DNA from: CAVUFH01 sp963740835
GTDB lineage: Bacteria; Actinomycetota; Acidimicrobiia; IMCC26256; PALSA-610
DNA: 64,000 bases
Assembly: GCA_963740835.1 (NCBI GenBank)
Contig: CAVUFH010000001.1
Coordinates: forward strand, 124,001-188,000
Reading direction: 5' to 3'
A model generated the notes under the pieces. It worked only from the letters and a program-made list of their open reading frames with translations, searched no databases and had not been told where the DNA came from. Both the position numbers and the translations under genes were made by a program. Shown here piece after piece: positions 8,682 to 18,167 of the stretch. How positions within the stretch are numbered: the first letter of the stretch is position 1; the number at the start of each line of letters is the position of its first letter.

Positions 8682-8744
8682 AATGGCAGGATTCGGCGCG
8701 GGAATGTCGTTGCGGTGTGCACCGCGACCGCGCAGAGTTTCGGC

Positions 8745-9050
8745 ATGCTCGAGCTCCGCCCGACCTGCGAGAACTGCGACACCGAGCTGCCACCGGCTTC
8801 GACCGAGGCGATGATCTGCAGCTTCGAGTGCACCTTCTGCCGCGCCTGCGCCGAACAGCTGGACAACGTGTGCCCGAACTGCGCCGGCGGCTTCAGCCCC
8901 CGACCGGTCCGACCAGCCACGAACTGGAAAGACGACAACTTCCTCGGCGCCTATCCTCCTTCCACGAACCGCCGTCACCAACCCGTCGATCTCGCCGACC
9001 ACCGCGCGCTGCATGAGCGCGTCGGCACCCTGTCTCCCGAGCGTCGCTGA
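8745..9050 (+). CDS. DUF1272 zinc-ribbon-like protein
   Basis: A small Cys-rich protein of 101 residues. The characteristic DUF1272 opening MLELRPTCENCD is followed by two more Cys pairs (CTFCRAC and CPNCAGG), giving eight or so Cys that likely bind zinc. The C-terminal 40 residues (WKDDNFLGAYPPS and beyond) are polar. ATG 8745 is chosen because family members begin exactly at this Met; an in-frame start at 8715 exists. Function is unknown. Confidence 0.8.
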   Translation: MLELRPTCENCDTELPPASTEAMICSFECTFCRACAEQLDNVCPNCAGGFSPRPVRPATNWKDDNFLGAYPPSTNRRHQPVDLADHRALHERVGTLSPERR

Positions 9051-9121
9051 GGGCTACGGTCGTCGCGCGCGCGGACCTGCCTTTCGGGTTCGCGTCTGCC
9101 GCACTGAACGGAGGCTGCGAG

Positions 9122-9718
9122 ATGTTCGTACAGGTGATCAAGGCTCACACGAAGGACGCGGCAGGGATGCGCCGGCAGCACGAGCGCTGGCGCGACGAGG
9201 TGCGCCCCGGCGCGGTCGGGTTCATGGGCGGCACCGCGGGTGTCGCCGACGACGGGACGGTCATCGTGTTTGCCCGCTTCGCCGACCATGCATCCGCGCA
9301 GGCGAACTCGGATCGACCCGAGCAGGGCAAGTGGTGGACGGAGACGGCGAAGCTGTTCGACGTCGAACCGGCGTTCCGGGAGTCGAGCGACATCACGACC
9401 ACGTTCGACGGTGGCTCGGACGACGCCGGCTTCGTGCAGATCATGGAGGGTTCGGTCACCGATCGCGTGAAGGCGGAGGCGATGGAGACGCCGGAGCTGC
9501 TCGAGCAACTGCACGCAGCGCGCCCGGATCTGCTCGGCGGCGTACGGGTCTGGTTCGCCGACGGATCGTTCGTCGAAGCCGCGTACTTCACGAGCGAGGA
9601 GGACGCGCGCAAAGGTGAAGCGTCGAGTGAGTTCACCGGACCGGGCGAGGAGTTCGCCGCGGTCTACGGGGAGATGACGTTCGTCGACCTGCGCGACCCG
9701 TTGCTCATCAGCCCGTAG
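9122..9718 (+). CDS. Hypothetical protein with dimeric alpha/beta-barrel-like halves
   Basis: A 198-residue soluble protein. The first 100 residues (MFVQVIKAHTKDAAGM, AVGFMGGTAGVADDGTVIVFARFAD, WWTETAKLF) look like an antibiotic-biosynthesis-monooxygenase or DUF6176-type ferredoxin fold. The second half starts again with a strand (FVQIMEGSVTDR), suggesting an internal duplication. No catalytic motif is visible. It lies alone, 60 bases before dinB on the same strand, with GGAGG-like sequence before the ATG. Likely a small-molecule binding or stress protein; this is inference only. Confidence 0.6.
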   Translation: MFVQVIKAHTKDAAGMRRQHERWRDEVRPGAVGFMGGTAGVADDGTVIVFARFADHASAQANSDRPEQGKWWTETAKLFDVEPAFRESSDITTTFDGGSDDAGFVQIMEGSVTDRVKAEAMETPELLEQLHAARPDLLGGVRVWFADGSFVEAAYFTSEEDARKGEASSEFTGPGEEFAAVYGEMTFVDLRDPLLISP

Positions 9719-9778
9719 CTGCGGCGCACGCGTCGCTGCGCAGTTGGTGCTGTCCTTGCGGTGTGCGAACATGTGTTC

Positions 9779-10966
9779 GTGTCCGACGGCGCCACGATCC
9801 TCCACGCCGACCTCGACTCGTTCTACGCGTCGGTCGAGCAGCGTGACGATCCGCGCTTGCGGGGCAAGCCTGTGATCGTGGGCGGCGGGGTGGTGCTGGC
9901 CGCGAGCTACGAGGCCAAGGCGTTCGGCGTTCGGTCCGCGATGAACGGGCGTGAAGCCCGCCGGCGCTGCCCGGGTGCGATCGTCGTCGAACCACGCATC
10001 GGCGCGTACACGGAGGCGAGTCGGGCGGTGTTCGCGGTGTTCGACGACACGACGCCGCTCGTGGAAGGGATCTCGATCGACGAGGCGTTCCTCGACGTCG
10101 GCGGTCTGGCGCGCGTCTCGGGCACTCCGACCGAGATCGCGGTCCGCTTGCGACGCGCCGTGCTGGAACGGGTGGGGCTGCCGATCACGGTCGGCGTCGC
10201 GCGCACGAAGTTCCTCGCCAAGGTCGCGAGCGGCGTGGCCAAACCCGACGGCCTGCTCGTCGTGCCGCCCGACCGCGAGCTCGAATTCCTCCACCCGCTC
10301 CCGATCGAACGGCTGTGGGGCGTCGGCCCCATCACCGCGAGCAAGATGCGCGACCGCGGGATCAACACGGTGGGCGAGGTCGCACGGCTCGGCGAAGGCC
10401 TGCTCGTGGCGATGGTCGGGAAGGCGCCCGGTCGTCACCTCCACGCACTCGCGCACAACCGCGACCCGCGGCCGGTCACGGTCGGTCGGCGGCGCCGGTC
10501 GATGGGCTCGCAACACACGCTCGGCAACCGGCCCCGCACTCGCGCCGAGCTCGACGCGATCGCCGGCGAGCTGGTCGACCGCGTCACGCGCCGCATGCGC
10601 GCGGCCGATCGCGCCGGTCGCACCGTGGTCCTGCGCCTGAGGTTCGGCGACTTCTCCCGCATCACACGGTCCCACACGCTGCCCCGGGCGACGGCCCAAT
10701 CCGACCCGATCCTCGCAACCGTGCTCGCGCTGCTCCACACCGCACGGCCGCTGATCGAGCAGCACGGCATCACGCTCCTCGGCATCGCGGTTGCCAACCT
10801 CGACGACGGCATCACGCAGCTCGTGCTGCCGTTCGACCGCCGGGCCGGGGGCGCACTCGACGCCGCGCTGGACGATGTCCGCGACCGCTTCGGCGCCGCG
10901 GCTGTCACCCGCGCCGCCCGGCTCGGCTCCGACCCCGGGATCTCGGTACCGCTGCTCCCGGACTGA
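9779..10966 (+). CDS. dinB: DNA polymerase IV (Y family)
   Basis: A 395-residue translesion polymerase. The first catalytic Asp is in ILHADLDSFYASVEQ and the second acidic pair in GISIDEAFLD. The thumb and helix-hairpin-helix region (LWGVGPITASKMRDRGI) and the little-finger domain (RRRRSMGSQHTLG onward) are present. Length fits DinB. Alternative in-frame GTG codons lie at 9761 and 9773; GTG 9779 is chosen because it gives the standard short N-terminus. A beta-clamp motif may be the C-terminal QLVLPF (about residue 347). No LexA-like box is evident upstream. Confidence 0.93.
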   Translation: MSDGATILHADLDSFYASVEQRDDPRLRGKPVIVGGGVVLAASYEAKAFGVRSAMNGREARRRCPGAIVVEPRIGAYTEASRAVFAVFDDTTPLVEGISIDEAFLDVGGLARVSGTPTEIAVRLRRAVLERVGLPITVGVARTKFLAKVASGVAKPDGLLVVPPDRELEFLHPLPIERLWGVGPITASKMRDRGINTVGEVARLGEGLLVAMVGKAPGRHLHALAHNRDPRPVTVGRRRRSMGSQHTLGNRPRTRAELDAIAGELVDRVTRRMRAADRAGRTVVLRLRFGDFSRITRSHTLPRATAQSDPILATVLALLHTARPLIEQHGITLLGIAVANLDDGITQLVLPFDRRAGGALDAALDDVRDRFGAAAVTRAARLGSDPGISVPLLPD

Positions 10967-10992
10967 CCCCCCGACTGACCCGGGGCGAGGCG

Positions 10993-12669
10993 TCAGTCGA
11001 GCAGGTCGCCGGCGCGTACGTGCTCGTGCACGACGGGCGCACCGTCGGCCTGACGCTTGGCGACGTACATCGCGGCGTCCGCGTTGGCGATCAACGCCTG
11101 GAAGTCGCTGTCCTGCTCATAGGCGATCGCCACGCCGGCACTCGCGCTCAGGCCGATGCGCGCGCCGGGCACGATCATCGGGACCCGCACCGCGTCGACG
11201 ACACGTTGCGCCACCTTGAGCATGTCGGTGGCATCGCCCGCGCCGGGACACACGATCAGGAATTCGTCGCCGCCCAACCGGCCGACGAGGTCGCCCTCCC
11301 GCACGCACTCCCGCAGGCGCGCCGCGGCCTCGACGAGCACGGAGTCACCGGTCGCGTGCCCGTGTTCGTCGTTCACCCGCTTGAAGCCGTCGATGTCGAT
11401 GAACACCACGCCCACTCGCTGCGGCGTGCCGACCGACCCGGCCAGCTCCCCGAGGATGGACCTGCGGTTGAGGCAGCCGGTGAGCGAGTCGTACGTCGCA
11501 CGGTTCTCGAGCGCGGCCTGTACTCGAAGCTGTTCGGTGACGTCCTCGACGCAGACGATCGCGCCGCTCACCGCACCCGATTCGCCGGTGAGCGCGCGCA
11601 TGCTCACCTCGCACACGCGCTCCTCGAGACCCGAACCGGGGTGGAGAACCATGTGCAGGTCGCGGTCGGCGCCGTCGTCGACCAACGCGAACAGCGCGGT
11701 GTCGAACACGGCGCGGTCGGCCGCGGCGACGTTCGCGAGCGGATCGTCCGGCGTGAGCTGGCTGTGCAAGATCTCGTGCAACCGCTCGTTCGCGTAGACC
11801 ACCGAACCGTTGCGGTCCACGTGCAGCAGCCCGAGCGGCACCGTCTCCGCGATACGGCGCAGCAGCTGTTCGCGCGCCCGCAGCGCTTCGTGTGCGGCCA
11901 TCTCGTCGTTGATGTCGACGCACTCGGTCACGACACAGCCGAACTCGGCGTCGTCGAGCCGATTGTGGTTCGTCAGTTCGAGCCACACGAACCCGCCGTT
12001 CGCGTGCGTGTAACGCAGCCGGACACGACGCGTGGATCCCGGACCCGCGAGCATGTCGACCCACGACTCGACCGCCGCGGCACGATCGTCGTCGTGTACG
12101 AAGGCGAGCGACGGGCGGCCGACCATCTCCTCGCGCGGCCAACCGAGCATGCTGGTGGTCGCGTCGTCCACCTCGGTGAACACCGCAGTGTCGGTCTTGC
12201 GCTGCCGCGCGAACCGCGCCACGACCGGTCGATCGTCGAGCGTGGGCGCCGGATCGAACTCGCCCGTGCCCACCAGCACCCCGACGAGCACCCCGTGCCG
12301 TTCCCGCAGGTCGAACAGGTAGAGCGCGACCTCGTCGCCCGATCCGACCAGGCGGACACGTGTGCGGCTGGCGCCGCGCGTGCGCACGTCTTCCCAGGCG
12401 GTGATCACCGCGGGTCGATCGTCCGGCGCGACCAGCAGCACCGCGGAACGCCCGGTGAGCGGACGGATCTGTGGCACCTCGAGCGAGGGCGGCATGGCGA
12501 CGAACACGCCGCGCGCGTCGATCGCGGTGACCCGCGCCTGCGGCGTCGCGCGCAGGAGCGCGGCGAGCGCTTCCTCGACCGTGTCGGCGTCCAGCCGACT
12601 GTTTTCCACGTTGTAAGGGTCGGAGAAGGAACCCGCCCGCTTGAGGTCCATCGGTTCTCGCCCGCTCAT
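10993..12669 (-). CDS. Diguanylate cyclase with PAS sensor domains
   Basis: A 558-residue signalling protein. An N-terminal sensory part of about 380 residues holds two or three PAS-like domains (one around TSMLGWPREEMVGRPSLAFV with its PAC strand GFVWLELTNH, another around VPLGLLHVDRNGSVVYANER). A GGDEF domain follows (YDSLTGCLNRR, GRLGGDEFLIV). The inhibitory-site motif REGD stands five residues before GGDEF, so product inhibition is likely. No EAL domain or membrane segment is seen. It makes cyclic di-GMP in response to an unknown cytoplasmic cue. It starts 19 bases after the stop of the acyl-CoA ligase on the same strand. Confidence 0.92.
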   Translation of the reverse strand: MSGREPMDLKRAGSFSDPYNVENSRLDADTVEEALAALLRATPQARVTAIDARGVFVAMPPSLEVPQIRPLTGRSAVLLVAPDDRPAVITAWEDVRTRGASRTRVRLVGSGDEVALYLFDLRERHGVLVGVLVGTGEFDPAPTLDDRPVVARFARQRKTDTAVFTEVDDATTSMLGWPREEMVGRPSLAFVHDDDRAAAVESWVDMLAGPGSTRRVRLRYTHANGGFVWLELTNHNRLDDAEFGCVVTECVDINDEMAAHEALRAREQLLRRIAETVPLGLLHVDRNGSVVYANERLHEILHSQLTPDDPLANVAAADRAVFDTALFALVDDGADRDLHMVLHPGSGLEERVCEVSMRALTGESGAVSGAIVCVEDVTEQLRVQAALENRATYDSLTGCLNRRSILGELAGSVGTPQRVGVVFIDIDGFKRVNDEHGHATGDSVLVEAAARLRECVREGDLVGRLGGDEFLIVCPGAGDATDMLKVAQRVVDAVRVPMIVPGARIGLSASAGVAIAYEQDSDFQALIANADAAMYVAKRQADGAPVVHEHVRAGDLLD

Positions 12670-12688
12670 CCCTCAGCCGATCCGCCCA

Positions 12689-14149
12689 TCAACCGATTCT
12701 CCGGTCCTGGCCGGCCCAGGCCTGCTCCCGGAGCCAGCGCTTCATCACCTTGCCGTTCGGGTTCCGGGGCAGTTCGTCGACGATCTCGACGGACGCCGGG
12801 ACCTTGTAGTCGGCCAGGCGTTCCCGGACGAACGCCTGCAACGCGTCCGGGGCGACCTCGGTGCGGGTCTCGACGACGGCCTTGAGCTGCTCGCCGTAGC
12901 GTTCGTCGGGGATGCCGAACACTGCGCAGTCGACGACGGCCGGGTGCGCGAACAGCACTTCTTCGATCTCGCGTGGGTACACGTTCACACCACCGCGGAT
13001 GACCATGTCGGAGCTGCGGTCGGTGAGGAACAGGTAGCCGTCCTCGTCGAGAAATCCGACGTCGCCGACGGTGAACGCGCCGTCGCGCCACGCGGCGTCG
13101 GTCTTGTCGGGCGCGTCGTGGTAGTGGAAGCCCGCACCACCGGGTGGCTGGATGTAGATCGCACCATGCTCGCCCGGCGCGCAGGGCGCGCCGTCTTGGC
13201 CGACGATGCGGATCTCGACGCCGGGCCATGGCACACCGACACTGCCCGGACGGGCGAGCCACTCGGTCGGGCTGATGCGCGTCGCGCCGCCCTCGCTCGC
13301 GCCGTACAGCTCCCAGATCTCGGTGGCGGGCAGCGCCGCGATGATCCGGTGCTTGACCTCGACCGGACACGGCGCGGCGCCGTGCACGATGAGCCGGAGG
13401 CTCGACAGGTCATACTCCGCCGCGCTCCGCTTCCGGCACCTCGAGGATGCGGATGAAGTGCGCGGGCGTCATGAAGCTCAATGTGACGCGGTGCGCATCG
13501 ACGAGCCGGAGCCATTCGCGCGCGTCCCAGCGGGGCAGGATCACCGTGGTCGCGCCGACGAACAGCGCCGACATGACGTAGCCACCAGGTCCGGCGTGGT
13601 ACGCCGGACCCGACAACAGGTACACGTCCTCCGGCAGCCAGCCCCACAGTGCGATCTGACCCTGCTGCGCCAGCTTTGCCCGGGACCCGTCGAACGCGCC
13701 GTGCACGACACCCTTCGGGCGGCCCGTCGTCCCTGACGTGTAGAAGACCGGCGCCGCGAGCACCTCACACGGCGTGAGCTCGACCGTCGCGTCGGCGCCG
13801 GCCTCGAGCAACGCGTCCACCAGATCGAGATCGTCGACGAGCACCTTGGCCTGCGAGTCCTCGACGATGTACGCGACTTCGTCCGGCTTCAGGTGCGTGT
13901 TGACGAGCACGACCGCCCCCTGCAACTTCGAGACCGCGGCCCAGACCTCGAAGAACGCGACCGAATTCGGGAGCATGATCGCGACGCGGTCGCCGACGCC
14001 GACACCACGCGCCGCGAGCCCCGCGCGATGAGATCGGTGCGCGCATCGAAGTCGACGAACGTGGTGATCAGGCCGTGCTCGATGAACGCCGGCTTGTCCG
14101 GCGTCAGCCGGACTGCATTGCTGACGCCGAACGCGGGCTCATCAGGCAT
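12689..14149 (-). CDS. Acyl-CoA synthetase (class I adenylate-forming), with two frameshifts
   Basis: Three frames combine into about 487 residues. The first (from ATG 14149, MPDEPAFGVSNAV) runs to about 14007. The second carries MLPNSVAFFEVWAAV and the AMP-binding loop VFYTSGTTGRPKGVVHGAF. The third, from about 13410, carries ELYGASEGG, GDVGFLDEDGYLFLTDRS and the catalytic-lysine motif NPNGKVMKRWL. One shift looks like a lost G in a G run (about 14007), the other like an extra base (about 13412). The GTG at 14167 falls inside a 33-base hairpin, so ATG 14149 is preferred. It likely activates a fatty or aromatic acid as its CoA ester. Confidence 0.82.
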
Positions 14150-14164
14150 GAGCCCAGACTCGCA

Positions 14165-14197
14165 CACGGCGGGACCCGGTTACCGGGTCCCGCCGTG
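14165..14197. terminator. 33-base near-perfect palindrome downstream of the PhoX gene
   Basis: Sixteen-base arms flank a single central T (14181), perfectly complementary, with the core GGGACCCGGT/ACCGGGTCCC. It lies 20 bases after the PhoX stop and 16 bases before the acyl-CoA ligase ATG on the minus strand. A terminator for PhoX is the simplest reading; a repressor site for the ligase is possible. Confidence 0.55.
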
Positions 14198-14217
14198 GCG
14201 ACGCGGGTGGGGTTTCC

Positions 14218-15645
14218 TTACCGCCAACCGCTGATCTCGAGCACCACTCCGTGTCCGGTGATGTTGTGCTGGATGCTCACGTAGTACTTCGAACCGTCGG
14301 CGTTGAAGATGCCACCGGTCGTCTCGGCAGCCGGGTCGTTGAGCGATGCGATCCGCGCGCAGCCGTCCGACAAGAGGTCCGAGTCCGAGCCGTCGGGGAG
14401 GCAAGACCAGATGTCGTTGTTCCCGAGGAGCTGGTCACCATCCTCGTTCAGCACGAGGTTGCCGCGATTCGGCTGGAAGTCGAGGTTGTCCATCATGGCG
14501 AACTGGGGCGTGCCGACCACGTGGTACTGCAGCTCGGGAACCGCGCTACCGGCCAACGACTGCGCAACGGTTCCATCGGTGAAGCAGACGGTCTCGCCGT
14601 AGTTGTGGTTGGTCTCGTTCCCGGTGTTGTTCCCACAGAGCCGCACATTCCCCGCGCGCAACGCGGCCGGGTCGTAGTGCAGGTCTTCGGGTCGGTAGTA
14701 GCCCGTGAGCCGGCTCGCATTCGCGAGCGCGCCGAGGTCGAGGTTCGTGCACGCCGAAGGCGTCGACGTCGCGTCGTTGCAAAGCGGAACCCAGGAACCC
14801 TGCCCGGTGTTGCTGCCTTGGCCCCAGTCGGTGTCCCCGCTGCGGTGTCCGATCTTGAGGGCCAACACCTGGCCACTCGCGAAAGGAGACTGCGACAGGT
14901 TGGCGATCGGGCTACCGCCGGCGAACGGAGTGCCGGGTACGAACTTGTAGTACGTGCCGCCGTTCTTGCCGCTGCTCGGACGCAGCTCGTCGCCGTAGTA
15001 GAAGACGCCGTTCGGCAACAGGCCGAAACCCTCGAACGACACCCGTCCGAGCGCCTCGAGCCGGATCAAGTTCTGCGGGTTGGCGCCACCGCTGAACGTG
15101 CCGTTCGTGCGATCGAGCGTCACGCCGGTGGTGTGCAACGGATCGATGAGCTCGTAGGCCTGGCCCAGGTTGCCGGCTTCCTCACCGAACAGGATCGTGC
15201 CCCACGCAGTGCGCCGCACCGGGTCGCACTCGTCCGTACCGGTCACGATGGTTTCGGCGGCGCCGGTCCTCAGGTCGATGCGTTGGAGGCCCGGCTCGGT
15301 CTCGCCTTGCTCGTTGCACACGATGAGGTGTGTGGGGTGCCTGTCGTCGGGCCACAGCGCGATCTGGTCCGTGTTCGGGCCGCTCGTCGTCGTGACGACT
15401 CGCGCCTTCAGACCCTTCGCCAGGGTGATCAAGCTCAGTGGATCGGCATTCGCCTGGTCGGCGGTGACCGCCAATTTCGACGACGCCGGGAGCGTCTTGA
15501 TCACACCGAAGTTCTGGAACGCCCGACTGTTGAGCCGCTGTTCTTGTTCACTTCCGAAATCGCCGTGCGCGACAGCAACTCCGCTCAGCGCGACGGTCAT
15601 CGCCGCGAGCGCGGCGATGAACCAGCGTTTCCGATGGGTTGTCAC
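14218..15645 (-). CDS. Secreted PhoX-like phosphatase (DUF839 family)
   Basis: A 475-residue exported protein. The N-terminus has a signal peptide (WFIAALAAMTVALSGVAVAHG). The mature part has the beta-propeller pattern of PhoX/DUF839 proteins: GTILFGEEAGN, FYYGDELRPSSGKNGG, YRPEDLHYDPA, LNEDGDQLLG and GGIFNADGSKYYVSIQHN. Family members are calcium/iron alkaline phosphatases that release phosphate outside the cell. GTG 15645 is chosen because GGAGG precedes it at five bases and it begins just before the signal peptide. It is divergent from a cupin gene; no Pho box was identified. Confidence 0.85.
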   Translation of the reverse strand: MTTHRKRWFIAALAAMTVALSGVAVAHGDFGSEQEQRLNSRAFQNFGVIKTLPASSKLAVTADQANADPLSLITLAKGLKARVVTTTSGPNTDQIALWPDDRHPTHLIVCNEQGETEPGLQRIDLRTGAAETIVTGTDECDPVRRTAWGTILFGEEAGNLGQAYELIDPLHTTGVTLDRTNGTFSGGANPQNLIRLEALGRVSFEGFGLLPNGVFYYGDELRPSSGKNGGTYYKFVPGTPFAGGSPIANLSQSPFASGQVLALKIGHRSGDTDWGQGSNTGQGSWVPLCNDATSTPSACTNLDLGALANASRLTGYYRPEDLHYDPAALRAGNVRLCGNNTGNETNHNYGETVCFTDGTVAQSLAGSAVPELQYHVVGTPQFAMMDNLDFQPNRGNLVLNEDGDQLLGNNDIWSCLPDGSDSDLLSDGCARIASLNDPAAETTGGIFNADGSKYYVSIQHNITGHGVVLEISGWR

Positions 15646-15770
15646 ATGTGCCTCCGTGGGGTGAAGCGGGTGTTCCGGTATAAGGAGGGAAGGTGACGAA
15701 CGAGTTGCGCGAACGTGGCCGCCGGTTTGCAAAGATTGAACACTTGAGCGGCATGGCCAGAGGAGTCCGC

Positions 15771-16205
15771 ATGGATCCAGACGAGATCGTGCAGGTGCTC
15801 GGGTTGCAGCCGCACCCGGAAGGTGGCATGTACGCGGAGACGTGGCACGCCCCGGTCGACCCGTCCACGCCCGACGCGCGGCCGACCGGTACCGCGATCT
15901 ACTTCCTGTTGGGCGCGGGCGAGCGTTCGCACTGGCACCGGGTCGACGCGACGGAGATCTGGCACCACTACGCCGGCGCCACGTTGCAGTTGCAGATCAG
16001 CACCGACGGCCGATCGATCACGACTCACGAGCTCGGTGCGGACCTCGCATCCGGGCAGCGGCCGCAGACGATCGTGCCGCCGGGTGCCTGGCAGGCGGCG
16101 CGTTCCCTCGGCGCGTGGACGCTGGTCGGCTGCACCGTCTCCCCCGGCTTCGAATTCGCCGGATTCGAGCTGGCGCCAACGGGCTGGGAACCGTCGGAAG
16201 GCTGA
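15771..16205 (+). CDS. Cupin family 5 (DUF985) protein
   Basis: A 144-residue protein of the DUF985 cupin family. The opening LGLQPHPEGGMYAETWHA is the family signature, and the jelly-roll core with SHWHRVDATEIWHHYAG holds likely metal-binding His residues; the PPGAWQAA and GCTVSPGFEFAGFE strands close the barrel. ATG 15771 gives the usual N-terminus, though earlier in-frame starts (15693, 15753) exist. The metal and substrate are not known; some relatives act on sugars or small acids. It is divergent from the PhoX gene. Confidence 0.82.
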   Translation: MDPDEIVQVLGLQPHPEGGMYAETWHAPVDPSTPDARPTGTAIYFLLGAGERSHWHRVDATEIWHHYAGATLQLQISTDGRSITTHELGADLASGQRPQTIVPPGAWQAARSLGAWTLVGCTVSPGFEFAGFELAPTGWEPSEG

Positions 16206-16215
16206 TCTAACATGA

Positions 16216-16231
16216 CTGACGTGAGTGTCAG
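16216..16231. promoter_or_regulatory. 16-bp palindrome, candidate operator of the HyuBA genes
   Basis: CTGAC-GTGAGT-GTCAG begins 11 bases after the cupin stop codon and ends 57 bases before the HyuB start. It is one of four matches to STGAC-N6-GTCAS in the window, all in promoter regions. It probably marks the start of a new transcription unit controlled with the other sites. Confidence 0.55.
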
Positions 16232-16288
16232 TTTTGCCGTGTCCAGGCCCCAACCAGGCCCGGCGCCGATCTCCGGGGGTCCCGCAAC

Positions 16289-18167
16289 ATGACGAACGTC
16301 GATCTCGTGCGGCTCGCGGGGAGCCGGGCCCGCATCTCCGACGCCGAGGGCGTCGACCCCGTCACCGCCGAGGTCGTGCGGGGCGGCATGGAGACGATCT
16401 GCTTCGAGATGGCGGAGTACGTGTCCCGCACCGCCACGACCCCCATCCTCAACCAGTCGAACGAGCGCAACGCCACCGTGCTCGACGCGCACGGCCGGCT
16501 CGCCGCGCTTTCGGTCGGCATCCCGCAGTTCATGTTGACGTCCACCCTGCCGGTGCGCTTCGCGCTCGGAGTTCCTCGGTGTCGACGAGTTCCGCGAGGG
16601 CGACGTGTTCGTCGCCAACGACCCGTACCACGGTGGCGGTCACCTCCCCGACTACAACGTGTTCGCTCCGGTGTTCGCGGACGATCCTCATGGTCGCTTC
16701 GGGTCTCCGCTCCGCTCCGAACACTCTCGCTCCGATGGCAACGGTGGGCGGCGCATGGTGCTGATCGCGAGCATCCAGTGCCATCACGGCGACACCGGCG
16801 GCGGGGTGCCCGGCGGGTACAACATCACCGCCGGCGACATCTGGGGCGAAGGTGTCCGGTGGCCAGTGGTGAAGGTCGTCGACCGTGGCGTCGAACGGCG
16901 CGACGTCCTCTACGCGTTGCAGGTCAACAATCGCATCCCGTCCTACATCGGCGACCTGCGTGCGCAGATCGGCTCCGCGCAGCTCGGCGCCCAGCGCCTC
17001 GGTGAGATCATCGACCGCTACGGCGCGTCGACCGTCGAAGCGAGCGTCGACTCGATGATCGACTACGCGGCCCGGCGCTTCCGTGAAGAAGTGACGGAGT
17101 GGCCCGACGGCGTCTACGAAGCCGACGCGTATGTCGACCACGACCCGCTCGGGCACCCGGATGTGCACTTGCACGTGAAGGTCACCGTCGCCGGCGACTC
17201 GCTCACGATCGACTTCACCGGCTCGGACTCGCGTCCCGAGATCCAGGCGTGGTCCACCTACGGCAACACGCGCGGGTACACCGTCGGGCAGATCGCGGCG
17301 ATGATGGATCCGGAGATCCCGAAGAACGAGGGCTTCTTCGAGCAGATCAACCTGGTCGTCCCGAAGGGCTGCGTGCTGAACCCGGACGCGGGCCGGCCCG
17401 TCTCCGCGGGTACGCACCACCCGGGTGCCGATGTCGGTGAGGTGATCGCGGTCGCGATGCAACACGTGCTGCCCGAGCGCGCGGTGCCGCAGACGTACAA
17501 GACCGGCATCCCGACGATCATCACCGGCGTCGACCCCCGCACCGGCGCGTCGTTCACCGACCACTCCGCCGAGGTGTACGCAGGTTGGTGCAACGCGTCG
17601 AAGGGCATGGACGCGTGGGGCGCCTTGAACGCGTCGTTCGGCAACCTCTGGAAGGCGACGGCCGAGATCAACGAGTCGCTCTACCCGCATGTGCAATGGA
17701 GCCGCGACTACCGCACCGACTCCGGTGGCGCGGGCCAGTGGCGCGGCATCTGCGGCAGTCACTACGAGAAGGAAGTGACGGTCGACGCCAAGGTGTACAC
17801 GTACGTCGTCGGCATGAAGTACCCGATGCCGGGCATCTGCGGGGGCGAGAACGGCGCGCCGAACGAGATGATCCTGCGGTACGGCTCCGACGACCCATAT
17901 CGCGTCGCCCACACCGCCGACTGGGTCCCGATGGCGGCCGGCGAGCGCGTGATGTTCAACTACGGGGGCGGCGGCGGTTGGGGCGATCCACTCGACCGTG
18001 AGCCGCAAGCGGTGCTCGACGACGTGATCGACGAGTACGTGTCGGTCGCAGGCGCCGAGCGCGACTACGGCGTCGTGCTCACGGGCTCGCTCGACGACCT
18101 CACCCTGGCTATCGACGACGGTGCGACCGAACGGTTGCGCCGGACTCGACGCGAGTCGCGTTCCTGA
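16289..18167 (+). CDS. Hydantoinase B/oxoprolinase-like subunit, with one frameshift
   Basis: About 626 residues after joining two frames. The first (16289 to about 16577) has DPVTAEVVRGGMETICFEMAE-type sequence and ILNQSNERNATVLDAHGR. The second has DVFVANDPYHGGGHLPDYN and continues through ITGVDPRTGASF and NYGGGGGWGDPLDR to the end. The +1 shift is at CGCTCGGAGTTCC (about 16572). HyuB proteins pair with HyuA for ATP-dependent opening of hydantoins, 5-oxoproline or acetophenone/acetone-type carboxylation. A short Arg/Ser-rich stretch at about 16686-16745 is unlike the family. The HyuA gene starts at the very next base. Confidence 0.87.

Noticed and set aside
8975..10765. A minus-strand frame of about 596 codons opposite dinB and the upstream hypothetical gene
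   Set aside because: Low-complexity Arg/Asp/His-rich translation, antisense to the well-supported dinB gene.
10315..12885. A plus-strand frame of 856 codons opposite the diguanylate cyclase
   Set aside because: It first reads DinB out of frame, then the antisense of GGDEF; no motif supports it.
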